A stretch of DNA of 50,948 nucleotides from Clostridia bacterium (GTDB lineage: Bacteria > Bacillota > Clostridia > UMGS1840 > HGM11507). The notes beneath the pieces are model-generated. The model saw nothing but the letters and a program-made list of their open reading frames with translations. It ran no database searches and had not been told where the DNA came from. The stretch spans positions 1 to 50,948 of the forward strand of contig JAFZHY010000006.1 of the NCBI GenBank assembly GCA_017554615.1. The letters run 5' to 3'. Of this stretch, positions 25,906 to 35,493 are shown in pieces. Both the position numbers and the translations under genes were made by a program. Positions within the stretch are counted from its first letter, which is position 1; every line of letters starts with the position of its first letter.

Positions 25906-26853
25906 TTAACATATTCTGTTTTTATTATCTCCTGATAAATATGACTTTGCATTTTTAATCATAATGTCAAAGCATCTTTCTCTTGCTTCTTTTGCTCCCC
26001 ATGCCATATGAGGTGTAAGGCATACATTATCCAAATCTTTTATTTTCATATACGGGCTTTCTTCATCAAAAGGCTCTTTTGAATATACATCTGTACCAAA
26101 ACCTGAAATCTCATTGTTTTTAACAGCATCACAAATAGCCGCTTCATCAATAACTGCACCTCTTGCAGTATTAACAAGAATGGCAGTTTTCTTCATTTTT
26201 TTGATTCTTTCTTTATTTATAAGATTTCGTGTTTCTTCTGATAAAGGCGTATGAACTGTGATTATATCGCTTCTTTCAATAAGAGTATCAATGTCAACAC
26301 ATTCTGCTTCATCACAAGGCGTTCTTTTATTAACTATTAATTTACAGCCTAATGCTTTTGCAACTTCTCCTACTCTTTTTCCTATTGCACCATAGCCTAT
26401 AATTCCCCATGTTTTATTATAAAGTTCATTATATACAGGGGTTAAAATATTGGCAGAATTATTTTTTATATATGTTCCGTCTTTTGTATAACGATTGTAA
26501 ATACTTAAGTGATTTACCAAGCTTAAAACCATAGACACGGTTACCTGTGAGACACTGTAAACAGAATAACCAGGAACGTTACATACTGCTATTCCTCTTT
26601 CCTTACAGTATTTAATATCTATATTGTCATACCCTGTTGCCGCTTCGCATATAAGTTTTAAGTTCTTTGCGTCTTCTAAATTTGATTTGTCAAGTTTAGC
26701 CTTGTTAACAAATAATATATCGCAGTCTTTTATTCTTTCTTTAACTAATTCCTGAGGTGTAGAATCATAACAAATAACCTCACCCAATTCTTTTGCACAG
26801 GATATATCAAGGTCATCGCCTAATGTCAATCTGTCAATTATAACTACTTTCAT
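25906..26853 (-). CDS. D-2-hydroxyacid dehydrogenase (NAD-dependent)
   Basis: A 315-residue member of the phosphoglycerate/hydroxypyruvate reductase-like family. The NAD-binding GYGAIG is at 153-158. Catalytic residues are the Arg in VNTARGAVIDE, the later Glu and the His in LTPHMAWG. Substrate cannot be fixed; glycerate, lactate-type or hydroxypyruvate are possible. AAAGGAG precedes the ATG. It is the last gene of a minus-strand set with a cupin and the GH13 enzyme. Confidence 0.88.
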   Translation of the reverse strand: MKVVIIDRLTLGDDLDISCAKELGEVICYDSTPQELVKERIKDCDILFVNKAKLDKSNLEDAKNLKLICEAATGYDNIDIKYCKERGIAVCNVPGYSVYSVSQVTVSMVLSLVNHLSIYNRYTKDGTYIKNNSANILTPVYNELYNKTWGIIGYGAIGKRVGEVAKALGCKLIVNKRTPCDEAECVDIDTLIERSDIITVHTPLSEETRNLINKERIKKMKKTAILVNTARGAVIDEAAICDAVKNNEISGFGTDVYSKEPFDEESPYMKIKDLDNVCLTPHMAWGAKEARERCFDIMIKNAKSYLSGDNKNRIC

Positions 26854-26864
26854 TTCTTTCTCCT

Positions 26865-27209
26865 TTAATCAAGAACAATAAGTGCAATAAACTGAAGTGT
26901 TTTATCACCTGTATTTTTAAGAGCGTGTCCTTCGCCTGACGGTGTTAGCGTTACTGCACCTGACGAAACTTCAATCTCTTTGCCATTATCACTATAAATA
27001 CCCTTACCTGAAATTATGTAATATGTTTCACTCTCTCCCTCGTGAATATGAAAACCTATCTCTTCTCCGGGGTTTAACTCAACTAATGAAAACATTTTAA
27101 CTTTCTCATTTTTAATATCAAAATCAGTAAAGTGGGTTAAATACATTCTTTCTTTGCCATCATAGTTTAGCCTTGTTTCTTTTTTTAGCTGCTCTTTAAA
27201 CTTATACAT
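26865..27209 (-). CDS. Single-domain cupin protein
   Basis: A 114-residue beta-barrel cupin. The first cupin motif is GFHIHEGESETYYIISG with two His and a Glu as likely metal ligands, and the second is LTPSGEGHALKN. Small cupins of this type bind metals, sugars or amino acids; no specific reaction can be assigned. AAGGAGG precedes the ATG. It lies between the GH13 enzyme (19 bases upstream) and the dehydrogenase. Confidence 0.85.
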   Translation of the reverse strand: MYKFKEQLKKETRLNYDGKERMYLTHFTDFDIKNEKVKMFSLVELNPGEEIGFHIHEGESETYYIISGKGIYSDNGKEIEVSSGAVTLTPSGEGHALKNTGDKTLQFIALIVLD

Positions 27210-27228
27210 AAAATTTACCTCCTTATAA

Positions 27229-28851
27229 TTATTTAAAACTTTTAATCCATGTTACTAAAGAATTATGATATACATTATCTAAAACATCCTGTCTCATTCT
27301 TTCTGTAACAGGTCCGTTTTGTTCCATTCTTTTAATTATTGCATTTTGCAGTTCGCTAACCGTCATTTCTTCATATGATTTATTACTTTTAATTTCTGTT
27401 TCTTTTACAGTTTTTATTTCTTCTTTCTTTTGTTTAAATGTTTTATCATTCTGTGATGTACTTTTCATATTAATTTTAATAGGTTTAACCTTTTTATCAA
27501 AAGAAACCTCAGGAAGCCATATTTCGCCCGAATTTGCCTTTACATTTACAGTAATATATCCGTCTTCTTCATATGTCTTTTCGCCAAAAAGAGCGCCTGT
27601 ATATTCTTTATAATCTTTAGCAGGAAGTTTCATCATAAAATCATTATCACTGTTATTAACAGTTATTATCGCATATTCATTATTATACTCTCTTATAAAT
27701 GCATACTGATTAGTTGTTAAAAACAGTTCTTTATATTCCCCGTAAGACAATGCTTTTGTATTTTTCCTTATATTGCCCAATCGTGTAATAAGGTCAACAA
27801 AATTATTTTTTAAAGTTAAATTAACATATTCTTCATATGGAAGATACGGTCTTAAAGAATCATCAGACCCATACTGTTTTTTCCCTTCAATACCGAATTC
27901 CGAACCGTAATATACAGACGGAATACCAGGAAGTGTATAAAGAAGAATGTGAACAGGTATAAAATGGCTTTTATTATTTAGTTTGGTATAAATACGCTCA
28001 ACATCATGGTTATCAGTAAAATTATACAACTTAAGCCCGTCGGACTTGTTTCCTCCCATCTCATACAAACGCTTAACCGTATGAGCAATTTCAAAATAGT
28101 TATGGTCATTATGAGCAGAATAAAGTGCTTTATGCAAATGATAATTGGTTACAGAATGAAGTGTATCTGAGTTTACCCAACGGATATAATCTCCGTGTAT
28201 AACTTCTCCCATAAGCCAGAAATCAGGTTTTACTTCATTTGCTGCCTGACGAATCATAGTCATATAACTAAAATCAAGCACATCTGCCGCATCAAGGCGA
28301 ATTCCGTCAATGTCAAATTCTTCTACCCAGAAACGAATTATATTATATATATAGTCTTTTACTTCAGCGTTTTTCTGATTTAATTTTACAAGCAAATCAT
28401 AACCGCCCCAGTTATCATAAGAAAACCCGTCATTGTATTCATTATTTCCATAAAAATTAACATTGCAATACCAATCTTTATATTTTGATAATTCTCTGTT
28501 TTCCCTGATGTCTTTAAAAGCAAAAAAATCTCGCCCTGTATGATTGAATACTCCGTCTAAAACCACTCGTATCCCCTGTTTATGACATTCCTTAACAAAG
28601 TTAGTCAAGTCTTCATTTGTGCCAAGCCTTGTATCTAACTTCTTATAATCAGTAGTTTCATATCCATGACCCACTGATTCAAATAATGGGCCGATATATA
28701 GTGCATTAAAACCCATTTCTTTTATTTTTTTAACAAAAGGAATAAGGGTGTTTAATCTATGCTCAGGTTGCCCATAATGATTTTGTTTTGGCGCTCCTGT
28801 CATCCCAAGCGGATATATGTGATAAAATACTGCTTCATCATACCATGCCAT
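27229..28851 (-). CDS. GH13 alpha-amylase family enzyme, cytoplasmic, with C-terminal extension
   Basis: A 540-residue GH13 hydrolase. Conserved regions: I DGVFNH (99-104), II GIRLDAADV with nucleophile D187, III with acid/base E216 (GEVIH), IV NHD (281-283). There is no signal peptide, so it probably acts on imported or stored maltodextrins, as neopullulanase or cyclomaltodextrinase-like enzymes do; the exact subfamily is unclear. Residues about 445-540 are an extra lysine-rich linker plus a helical tail (SELQNAIIKRMEQNG). GGGAGG precedes the ATG. Confidence 0.88.
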   Translation of the reverse strand: MAWYDEAVFYHIYPLGMTGAPKQNHYGQPEHRLNTLIPFVKKIKEMGFNALYIGPLFESVGHGYETTDYKKLDTRLGTNEDLTNFVKECHKQGIRVVLDGVFNHTGRDFFAFKDIRENRELSKYKDWYCNVNFYGNNEYNDGFSYDNWGGYDLLVKLNQKNAEVKDYIYNIIRFWVEEFDIDGIRLDAADVLDFSYMTMIRQAANEVKPDFWLMGEVIHGDYIRWVNSDTLHSVTNYHLHKALYSAHNDHNYFEIAHTVKRLYEMGGNKSDGLKLYNFTDNHDVERIYTKLNNKSHFIPVHILLYTLPGIPSVYYGSEFGIEGKKQYGSDDSLRPYLPYEEYVNLTLKNNFVDLITRLGNIRKNTKALSYGEYKELFLTTNQYAFIREYNNEYAIITVNNSDNDFMMKLPAKDYKEYTGALFGEKTYEEDGYITVNVKANSGEIWLPEVSFDKKVKPIKINMKSTSQNDKTFKQKKEEIKTVKETEIKSNKSYEEMTVSELQNAIIKRMEQNGPVTERMRQDVLDNVYHNSLVTWIKSFK

Positions 28852-28891
28852 ACGCTGCCTCCCTATTTTATGATTTTAATTTATCAGATTT

Positions 28892-28920
28892 ATTCTATCA
28901 TAAAAAAAGAAAAATGACAA
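28892..28920 (-). promoter_or_regulatory. Promoter of the GH13-cupin-dehydrogenase operon
   Basis: TTGTCA (28915-28920), a 17-base spacer and an extended -10 TGA-TAGAAT (28892-28897) lie on the minus strand. The -35 hexamer is the inner part of the symporter terminator stem. Confidence 0.55.
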
Positions 28921-28940
28921 ATAAATTGTCATTTTTCTTT
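28906..28940 (-). terminator. Terminator of the symporter gene
   Basis: The stem AAAGAAAAATGACAA (28906-28920) pairs with 28926-28940 around a five-base loop. On the minus strand it is followed by a U-run and begins 19 bases after the symporter stop. Confidence 0.85.
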
Positions 28941-28958
28941 ATAAGTATTTAATATAAA

Positions 28959-30518
28959 TTAGTCGTCTATTTCGTTATTTGTGGCTCTTTCATAGATTGC
29001 CAATACTTCCTGAGAAGGAACTTTATCAAATAATGTTACAATAATTGCAACAAAAGCACCAATTATAAACCCAGGAATGATTTCATATACGCCTGTAACA
29101 GCAGTTAATGATTTACCTGCACAAACAGGAAGCCATAGCCATAACATATCTACTATAGCACCTGCAATAATACCTGAAACTGCGCCTTTATATGTAAATC
29201 TCTTCCAGAATAAAGATAGTAAAACTGCAGGGCCGAATGCCGCACCGAAGATACCCCATGCATTAGATACAAGGTTCATAATAGCCTGAGCAGCTTCACC
29301 TTCGCTACTTGCAATAAAATATGCAACAAATGCGATAAGTAAAACTATAAGACGGCTTACCCATAACATTTCCTTATTTGAAGCATTCTTTCTTATAATA
29401 GGTTTATATAAATCACTTGAGAATGAAGATGCAGCAACAAGCAGCTGAGAATCTGCAGTAGACATTGAAGCCGCAATGATAGCCGCAAGAAGAAGACCTG
29501 CTATAAATGCAGGGAAAACATCTCGTGCAAGTTCTACAAATATAAGCGACTGATTACCGTTTTTAAGCAGTACTTCTGATAAGTCAGTACCGTTAGAATA
29601 TACAAACATTCTTCCAAGATATGCAATTATAATTGTTGCAGCAAGAGATAAAACAACCCATATAATTGCAACTGTTGCGCTTTTCTTTACCATAGATGGT
29701 TTTTCAATAGCCATAAATCTTACGATAATATGAGGCATACCAAAATATCCAAGACCCCATCCTAAGCCTGATAAAATATCCTGCCAACTTGCGTTAAAGA
29801 AATTAGCAACAAATACAAACTCTTCCCCATTTGGGCCTTGGTAAACAGTTGATAATGCTGTTGGGTCAAGGTCTTTAACAATAGAAACAACTGTTGGAAC
29901 AATTAAAAGCGCGGCTAACATAAGTAAGCCCTGGAAAAAGTCTGTCCAGCATACTGCATTAAACCCACCAAGGAATGTGTATACCAAAACTATTACTGCA
30001 AAAATAATCATTGCAATACTTTTATCAAGAGATGGAACCAATGTTGTAAAAACATCTGCCCCTGCAACAAATGCAGATGCAACGTAAATTGTAAAACATA
30101 CAAGGAAAACCACAGCACAAATAACACTTAACAAGTGGCTTTTTGATACAAAACGGTTAGATAAATACTGAGGGAATGTGATAGCATCTCCTGCAGCTTT
30201 TGAAAATTTACGAAGTCTTTTTGCAACTAATATCCAGTTAGCAGCAGTACCGATAGCAAGACCAATTCCTATCCATGCCTGACCGAAACCAAATGCAAGA
30301 ATGCTGCCAGGTAACCCCATAAGAAGCCATGCACTCATATCTGATGCCTGAGCACTCATAGCAGTAACCCAAGGACCCATCTGACGACCACCAAGGAAAT
30401 AATCTTTTTCTGTAGTATTCTTTGATTTAATAAAAAAGAATAGCCCAATACCAATCATTGCAATAAAATACAGTAGAAATGCTACTATATCCATATTGTT
30501 AAAAATTTGTGTAAACAT
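28959..30518 (-). CDS. Sodium:solute symporter, PutP-like (SSS family)
   Basis: A 519-residue inner-membrane protein with about 13 hydrophobic segments. It has the SSS/PutP hallmarks KNTTEKDYFLGGR, GPWVTAMSAQASDMSAWLLM, an FPQYLSNRF segment, TFLGGFNAVCWTDFFQG and SMSTADSQLLVAAS. PutP members import proline with sodium, and the close motif match makes proline the best guess, but other solutes are possible. AAGGGG lies upstream of the ATG. It has its own terminator after the stop. Confidence 0.88.
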   Translation of the reverse strand: MFTQIFNNMDIVAFLLYFIAMIGIGLFFFIKSKNTTEKDYFLGGRQMGPWVTAMSAQASDMSAWLLMGLPGSILAFGFGQAWIGIGLAIGTAANWILVAKRLRKFSKAAGDAITFPQYLSNRFVSKSHLLSVICAVVFLVCFTIYVASAFVAGADVFTTLVPSLDKSIAMIIFAVIVLVYTFLGGFNAVCWTDFFQGLLMLAALLIVPTVVSIVKDLDPTALSTVYQGPNGEEFVFVANFFNASWQDILSGLGWGLGYFGMPHIIVRFMAIEKPSMVKKSATVAIIWVVLSLAATIIIAYLGRMFVYSNGTDLSEVLLKNGNQSLIFVELARDVFPAFIAGLLLAAIIAASMSTADSQLLVAASSFSSDLYKPIIRKNASNKEMLWVSRLIVLLIAFVAYFIASSEGEAAQAIMNLVSNAWGIFGAAFGPAVLLSLFWKRFTYKGAVSGIIAGAIVDMLWLWLPVCAGKSLTAVTGVYEIIPGFIIGAFVAIIVTLFDKVPSQEVLAIYERATNNEIDD

Positions 30519-30578
30519 TATAAATACCCCTTCCCTAAAATAATCTTATGATTATTCAGTAGTTTACCAATATTTATT

Positions 30579-32519
30579 TTAAACCTTTAATTTCTTTCTT
30601 GAAATAATCTGAACAACAAGAACGAATGCCACCAAGCATAAACCAACTGTATCAGTTACTCCTCCCGGATAAATTAGAAGAAGACCTCCAATAAGGCTTA
30701 AAATTCTTTCTGCCCAACTCATATTGTGAATAAAGTATCCCTGAAGGGCCGCAGCCACTGCGTACATACCAATTAAAGATGTAATACTTATTAAAACAAC
30801 TTCAAACACTGTTGTATCAACAAATAACATTGCAGGATTTAGTGCAAACACATACGGTACTATAAATGCACCTATTGCAAGTTTTGTTGCAGTTAAAGCA
30901 GTTTTCATAGGGTTTGCCTGTGCAATAGCCGCCCCAGCATATGCTGCAAGAGCAACAGGAGGTGTTAAATCGGCAACTATTCCAAAATAGAATACAAAGA
31001 AATGTGCCGCAATCTGAGGAACTCCCATTCTTACAAGAATTGGCGCACAAGTTGCAGCCATAATACAATAGTTAGCAGTAGTAGGAACTCCCATACCAAG
31101 AACTATACAACAAAGCATTGTAAGGAACAGTGCAATAATAACCTGATTTCCTGCAAGAGCAACGATACCGTTTATCATAATATTTGCAAGACCTGTCATA
31201 GTAATTGTACCTGCTATAATGCCTGCAACACTACAAGCAGCAGCAACTGCAATCATTCCCTGACCACCGGCTGCAAGTGCTTCCCATATTTTTTTTAAGG
31301 TTATTCTGTCATCTTTGTTCAACGCCCCTACAATAATGGCAACAACAATCGCTATTGCTGCAGCATACTGAATAGAACGCGTGCTTGTGGTTACAAGATA
31401 TACTAAAACTATAAGCGGAAGCAACAAATATGTTTTCTTAAGAAGCGGAAGAAATCTTGGTCGTTCGTCTTTAGTTAAGCCTCTTAAGCCCTCTTTCTTT
31501 GCTTCAAGATGAACTGCTATAAATACTCCGGCAAAATATAAAATAGCCGGTAAAATTGCGCATACAACTATTGTACTGTATGGTACACCAATATAGTCTG
31601 CCATAAGGAACGCTGCAGCACCCATAATAGGTGGCATTATTTGTCCACCTGTTGAAGCAGACGCTTCTGCTGCTGCTGCAAATTCAGGTTTATATCCTGT
31701 TCTTTTCATAAGTGGAATTGTAACTGACCCTGAGCCTACTGTGTTTGCAACTGATGAGCCTGAAACCATACCCTCCATTGCACTAACAACAACAGCAACC
31801 TTTGCAGGACCACCTGAAAATCCACCTACAACAGCATTACTTATCTTAATAAAGAAATCTGCTATTCCTGTTCTTTCCAAAAACGCACCAAAAATTATAA
31901 ACACAACGATAAATTTAGAACAAACATTAACCGGTGTGGATATAATACCTTCTTTTCCATAGAAAAGACTGCGTACAACATAATTTATTTTACCCCATAC
32001 AGAAGGGTTACGAACACCCCAGATGAGTGCATATACAATAAAGCATCCTGCAACGATAATAATAGGAATACCAACACTTCTTCTGCAAAGTTCACCCACA
32101 GAAATAATTGCTATTATACCTATAACTATCTGATACCATTCAAATTTTGCACCCTGCTGAATTATATCTCTGGCATTGAACATATAATATAAAAATGCTC
32201 CTACGCCAAGAACCATAAGCAAAATGTCATACCAAGGCATATGATTAACTTTTTGTGTTCCCTTTCTCATAGGATAAACAAGGTAGCCTATAAAAAGAAT
32301 GAAAGCAACAAAAGAAGTTAAACGAACTTCCTCAAGCAAGTTTGCAAACAAAGTTACATACATACAAAAAAGAGAAAAGGCAGCAAGTAAACAATTAACA
32401 ACAATTTTTGGTTTGCCTTCCCATATTCTTGTATTAGATTCACGGTCATATTTTTTCATTACCGCATCTATATCCATATGCTCGCTTACGGTATTATCAT
32501 GTTTTTTGTTAAAAAACAA
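30579..32519 (-). CDS. TRAP transporter fused permease, TAXI type (DctQM fusion)
   Basis: A fusion of small and large TRAP membrane subunits, 646 residues, with about 16-18 hydrophobic segments. Typical DctM blocks include GMVSGSSVANTVGSGSVTIP, ASTGGQIMPPIMGAAAF and MGVPTTANYC. It couples sodium gradients to uptake of a solute delivered by the TAXI binding protein encoded next to it. I place the start at the TTG at 32519, because GAGGTG sits six bases upstream; a GTG at 32528 overlaps that site. The terminator-like hairpin before it should lower its expression relative to the binding protein. Confidence 0.9.
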   Translation of the reverse strand: MFFNKKHDNTVSEHMDIDAVMKKYDRESNTRIWEGKPKIVVNCLLAAFSLFCMYVTLFANLLEEVRLTSFVAFILFIGYLVYPMRKGTQKVNHMPWYDILLMVLGVGAFLYYMFNARDIIQQGAKFEWYQIVIGIIAIISVGELCRRSVGIPIIIVAGCFIVYALIWGVRNPSVWGKINYVVRSLFYGKEGIISTPVNVCSKFIVVFIIFGAFLERTGIADFFIKISNAVVGGFSGGPAKVAVVVSAMEGMVSGSSVANTVGSGSVTIPLMKRTGYKPEFAAAAEASASTGGQIMPPIMGAAAFLMADYIGVPYSTIVVCAILPAILYFAGVFIAVHLEAKKEGLRGLTKDERPRFLPLLKKTYLLLPLIVLVYLVTTSTRSIQYAAAIAIVVAIIVGALNKDDRITLKKIWEALAAGGQGMIAVAAACSVAGIIAGTITMTGLANIMINGIVALAGNQVIIALFLTMLCCIVLGMGVPTTANYCIMAATCAPILVRMGVPQIAAHFFVFYFGIVADLTPPVALAAYAGAAIAQANPMKTALTATKLAIGAFIVPYVFALNPAMLFVDTTVFEVVLISITSLIGMYAVAAALQGYFIHNMSWAERILSLIGGLLLIYPGGVTDTVGLCLVAFVLVVQIISRKKLKV

Positions 32520-32540
32520 TTTATTCACCTCGCATAAAAA

Positions 32541-32571
32541 ATAGCTGCGATGAATTCAACATCGCAGCTAT
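32541..32571 (-). terminator. Attenuator-like hairpin between TRAP binding protein and permease
   Basis: The 12-base-pair stem ATAGCTGCGATG/CATCGCAGCTAT with a seven-base loop is followed on the minus strand by U6 and then the permease ribosome site. Such partial terminators give more binding protein than membrane subunit. Confidence 0.8.
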
Positions 32572-32585
32572 AATCTTATTTCAAA

Positions 32586-33545
32586 TTATTCAACTGCTAC
32601 TGTAACACCTTTTTCTGCAAAGTATCTGGCAGCACCTGGATGGAATGGAACTGTCATACCACTTGTTGCATTTTCGATACTTAATTCAGCACCTTTTGCA
32701 TTTTCATTAGTAATCGCTTCGATGTTATCAAATACAGATTTTGTAAGGTTATATACATCGTCTTCAGACGCATCTTTAGAAACTATTAAAGTTGCTTTAA
32801 CTGTAACTGTTGTAACATCCTGTTCCTGACCTTTATATGTACCAGCAGGAATTTTATGTTCTGTATAGAACGGACAATCTGCGATAAGTTTTTTAGCGAT
32901 ATCTCCATCGATAGGAACTAAGTATGCTTCACTTGATGTGCAAAGTTCTGTAATAGCCGGTGTTGGAGGACCTGCAACGATAAATGCAGCATCAATTTTA
33001 CCGTCTTTTAAAGCATCTGCACTGTCAGCAAATGACTGATACTGAGCTTTGATATCATTTTCAGTGATACCTGCTGCAGTTAACACGTCAATAGCGTTAA
33101 AGTAAACACCGGAACCTGGAGCACCGATTGATACGCTCTTACCTTTAAGGTCTGCAACGCTTTTTATTGATTTATCCATTGTAATAAGCTGAACTGCTTC
33201 TGCATATAAACCTGCAACAGTTCTGAAAGATTCAATTTTACCTTCATTTTCAAAAGAACGTGTACCTGCCCATGCATAACTCATAACGTCAGACTGAACA
33301 GTACCAAGTTGATAATCTCCAGCATCTATACCCTGAATATTGGCTTTTGAACCGTCGGTAGAAACAACATTAACTGTAACTCCGCCTTTGTTAGCCATAT
33401 ACTGAGAAAGAACTCCGCCGTAACCATAATATGTACCGGCAGTTCCACCTGTACCCATTGTAAATATTGTTGATGACTGACTACCACATGCGATTAGAGA
33501 AACAACCATAGCAGCCATTAGCATTACTAAAAGAATCTTTTTCAT
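32586..33545 (-). CDS. TAXI family TRAP solute-binding lipoprotein
   Basis: A 319-residue lipoprotein: signal peptide MKKILLVMLMAAMVVSLIAC with lipobox SLIAC (Cys20), then the TAXI start FTMGTGGTAGTYYGYGG and GKSVSIGAPGSGV. It should sit on the outer membrane face, capture a small organic acid or amino acid such as glutamate, and pass it to the permease. The ligand is unknown. The start at 33545 follows GGAGG by 8 bases; an upstream in-frame ATG at 33587 would add an unlikely hydrophilic leader. Confidence 0.92.
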   Translation of the reverse strand: MKKILLVMLMAAMVVSLIACGSQSSTIFTMGTGGTAGTYYGYGGVLSQYMANKGGVTVNVVSTDGSKANIQGIDAGDYQLGTVQSDVMSYAWAGTRSFENEGKIESFRTVAGLYAEAVQLITMDKSIKSVADLKGKSVSIGAPGSGVYFNAIDVLTAAGITENDIKAQYQSFADSADALKDGKIDAAFIVAGPPTPAITELCTSSEAYLVPIDGDIAKKLIADCPFYTEHKIPAGTYKGQEQDVTTVTVKATLIVSKDASEDDVYNLTKSVFDNIEAITNENAKGAELSIENATSGMTVPFHPGAARYFAEKGVTVAVE

Positions 33546-33590
33546 AAAATATTCCTCCATTTTCTTAATTTTAGAATAATTATACAATAT

Positions 33591-34472
33591 TTATCGCGTT
33601 TTGTAAAGACTTTTCTTTTTTAGTTGGGAAATTATAATAGCAGCAAAGATCAGAATACAGCCTATATATCCGTTAGCACTCATTCTTTCCCCTAAAATCA
33701 ATGCTCCCCCTATAACGCTGAAACACGATTCCATACTCATTATAATCGCAGCATGAGACGGTTTAGCATCTTTTTGTGCTACTGTCTGAAGAGTATATGC
33801 CACTCCAACCGATAAAATACCACCGTATAAGATAGGAATTAAAGCATTTATAACAACTTCAGTTGATACAGTTTCTTTGCATATAAACGAGGATATTATG
33901 CATAAAATACCACAAACGCTAAACTGCATAACTGAAAGTAACAACGAGTTTATCCTTTTAACAAAGTGGTCTATCAAAAGCACATGCCCTGCCCAGAAAA
34001 AAGCACAGATAAAAATTAAAAAGTCGCCGTATTCTAATGTGAATGAACCTGACATACATAAAAGATAAAGACCGATAAGTGCAATAAAAACTCCAAGCCA
34101 TGTGTTAAAAGATGTCTTATGTTTTAAAAATATGCCTATAACAGGAATAATAACCATATAAAGACTTGTTATAAACCCTGCTTTTCCTGCATCTGTATAA
34201 ATAATGCCTATCTGCTGAAGACTTGCTGCCAGAAAGAGAAATATTCCAACTGTAATTCCACCTTTTAGCATATATTTAAAATCTTTAGTAACCTTTGGTT
34301 TAATTATAAGAATAAGAGGAATTAGAGATACTGCTCCAAGTAAAAATCTTACTCCGTTATATAAGTATGGTCCTATGTACTTAACGCTTTCTTTTTGTGC
34401 AACAAATGCAACTCCCCATATAGCCGCAGTTAAAAGAAGCAATAAATTTGCTTTCATTCTTTTACTGTTCAT
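33591..34472 (-). CDS. DMT superfamily transporter (EamA domains)
   Basis: A 293-residue inner-membrane protein with ten predicted segments in two EamA halves (LLLLTAAIWGVAFVAQKESV at the start; a second half ending in GGALILGERM). Members usually export metabolites or amino acids; the substrate is unknown. The ATG at 34472, with AAAGGA upstream, overlaps the recombinase stop by 11 bases (ATGAACAGTAA). A start further upstream would be buried in the recombinase gene. Confidence 0.88.
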   Translation of the reverse strand: MNSKRMKANLLLLLTAAIWGVAFVAQKESVKYIGPYLYNGVRFLLGAVSLIPLILIIKPKVTKDFKYMLKGGITVGIFLFLAASLQQIGIIYTDAGKAGFITSLYMVIIPVIGIFLKHKTSFNTWLGVFIALIGLYLLCMSGSFTLEYGDFLIFICAFFWAGHVLLIDHFVKRINSLLLSVMQFSVCGILCIISSFICKETVSTEVVINALIPILYGGILSVGVAYTLQTVAQKDAKPSHAAIIMSMESCFSVIGGALILGERMSANGYIGCILIFAAIIISQLKKKSLYKTR

Positions 34473-35418
34473 CTTTTTTAAGTTCCTTTCCGAAATCTGC
34501 AAGAGGATTTCTGTCCACTGCTTCTTTTATTTTATCGTCTGATACATGTGTGTATATCTGTGTAGTGCTTAACTGTTCATGCCCCAAAATTTCCTGCAAG
34601 GCTCTTACATCTACTTTTCCGTATTTATACATTAAAGTTGCCGCAGTATGTCTTAATTTATGAGTGGAATATTTCATAGGGTCAAGCCCTGCCTGTGCAA
34701 TATATTTTTTAACTAAAAACTGCACAGTCTTAAAATATATCCTGTTATTCTGCCCACTTATAAAAAGTGCTTTTTCATCCTTTAAATTAAGTTTTGGTCT
34801 TACTGCAATATAGTCTTCAATGGCAGATTTACAAGCATCGTTTAAATAAATCGTTCTTTCCTTATTCCCCTTACCTTTAACTACAAGACTGTCTTTTTTA
34901 ATGTCGGTTATATTTATTCCTACAAGTTCGGATAAACGAAGTCCGCAATTTAAGAACAAGGTAAGAATTGCAAAGTCTCTTTCTTTATGTCTTCCGTCAA
35001 TAGTGCTTAAAAGCCTTTTGCTTTCATCAAGTTCAAGATAACGAGGAAGAGATTTTACAGTTTTTGGTGCATCAAGTGCATCAGTAGGGTTAACATCTAT
35101 AAGTTTTACTTTTACCTGAAGATATTTAAAGAATGACTTTATTGAAGATACTCTTCTGGAACGGGTACGCGCTCCGTTCTTTTTTTCACTGCTTATATAC
35201 ATAAGATAATTATATATATCGTTTAGTTCTATTGTCTTTATAAAGTCAATATCTATTTCCTTTTCATAACCCTTTATTTCTTTTATGTAATTAAAAAAAC
35301 CCTTTAAATCATAATAATATTCCTTAACTGTATTAGGACTTCTTCCCTCGATAGTTAACTTCTGGGTTAAAAAATTCTTTAAAATCAAAGGTGCGTCATC
35401 ATACATATAATATTTCAC
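34462..35418 (-). CDS. Tyrosine recombinase, XerC/XerD-like
   Basis: About 318 residues: an N-terminal SAM-like DNA-binding domain (SPNTVKEYYYDL) and a C-terminal catalytic domain. The residues Arg in CGLRLSEL, Lys, HKLRHTAAT, LGHE and the nucleophile Tyr in STTQIYTH are all present. Without phage or transposon genes around it, a chromosome dimer-resolving Xer is more likely than an integrase. The start is uncertain: GTG at 35418 has AAGGA at good spacing; GTG at 35445 and ATG at 35406 are alternatives. Confidence 0.85.
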   Translation of the reverse strand: MKYYMYDDAPLILKNFLTQKLTIEGRSPNTVKEYYYDLKGFFNYIKEIKGYEKEIDIDFIKTIELNDIYNYLMYISSEKKNGARTRSRRVSSIKSFFKYLQVKVKLIDVNPTDALDAPKTVKSLPRYLELDESKRLLSTIDGRHKERDFAILTLFLNCGLRLSELVGINITDIKKDSLVVKGKGNKERTIYLNDACKSAIEDYIAVRPKLNLKDEKALFISGQNNRIYFKTVQFLVKKYIAQAGLDPMKYSTHKLRHTAATLMYKYGKVDVRALQEILGHEQLSTTQIYTHVSDDKIKEAVDRNPLADFGKELKKDEQ

Positions 35419-35445
35419 ATACCTTTCCTTTAATTTTTTAAACAC

Positions 35446-35476
35446 TTAAAACCCTTTAAAAATCTCTTTTTAAAGG
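35446..35476 (-). terminator. Terminator of the aldo/keto reductase gene
   Basis: The stem TTAAAACCCTTTAAAAA with a matching TTTTTAAAGGGTTT arm lies after the reductase stop. It abuts the upstream candidate start of the recombinase, whose AAAGGG-like ribosome site would be in the stem. Confidence 0.7.
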
Positions 35477-35493
35477 GTTTAAGAAATTTTTAT

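Noticed and set aside
30538-30555. Terminator between the TRAP permease and the symporter
   Set aside because: The stem is only seven A/T-rich pairs with a poor U-run, too weak to call.
30817-31298. Cysteine-rich small proteins on either strand
   Set aside because: They are other-frame readings of the TRAP permease gene, with no ribosome sites; cysteines come from Ala/Gly-rich membrane codons.
34462-35418. Integrase of a mobile element
   Set aside because: No phage, transposon, attachment-site or other mobility gene is nearby; the gene fits a housekeeping Xer recombinase.
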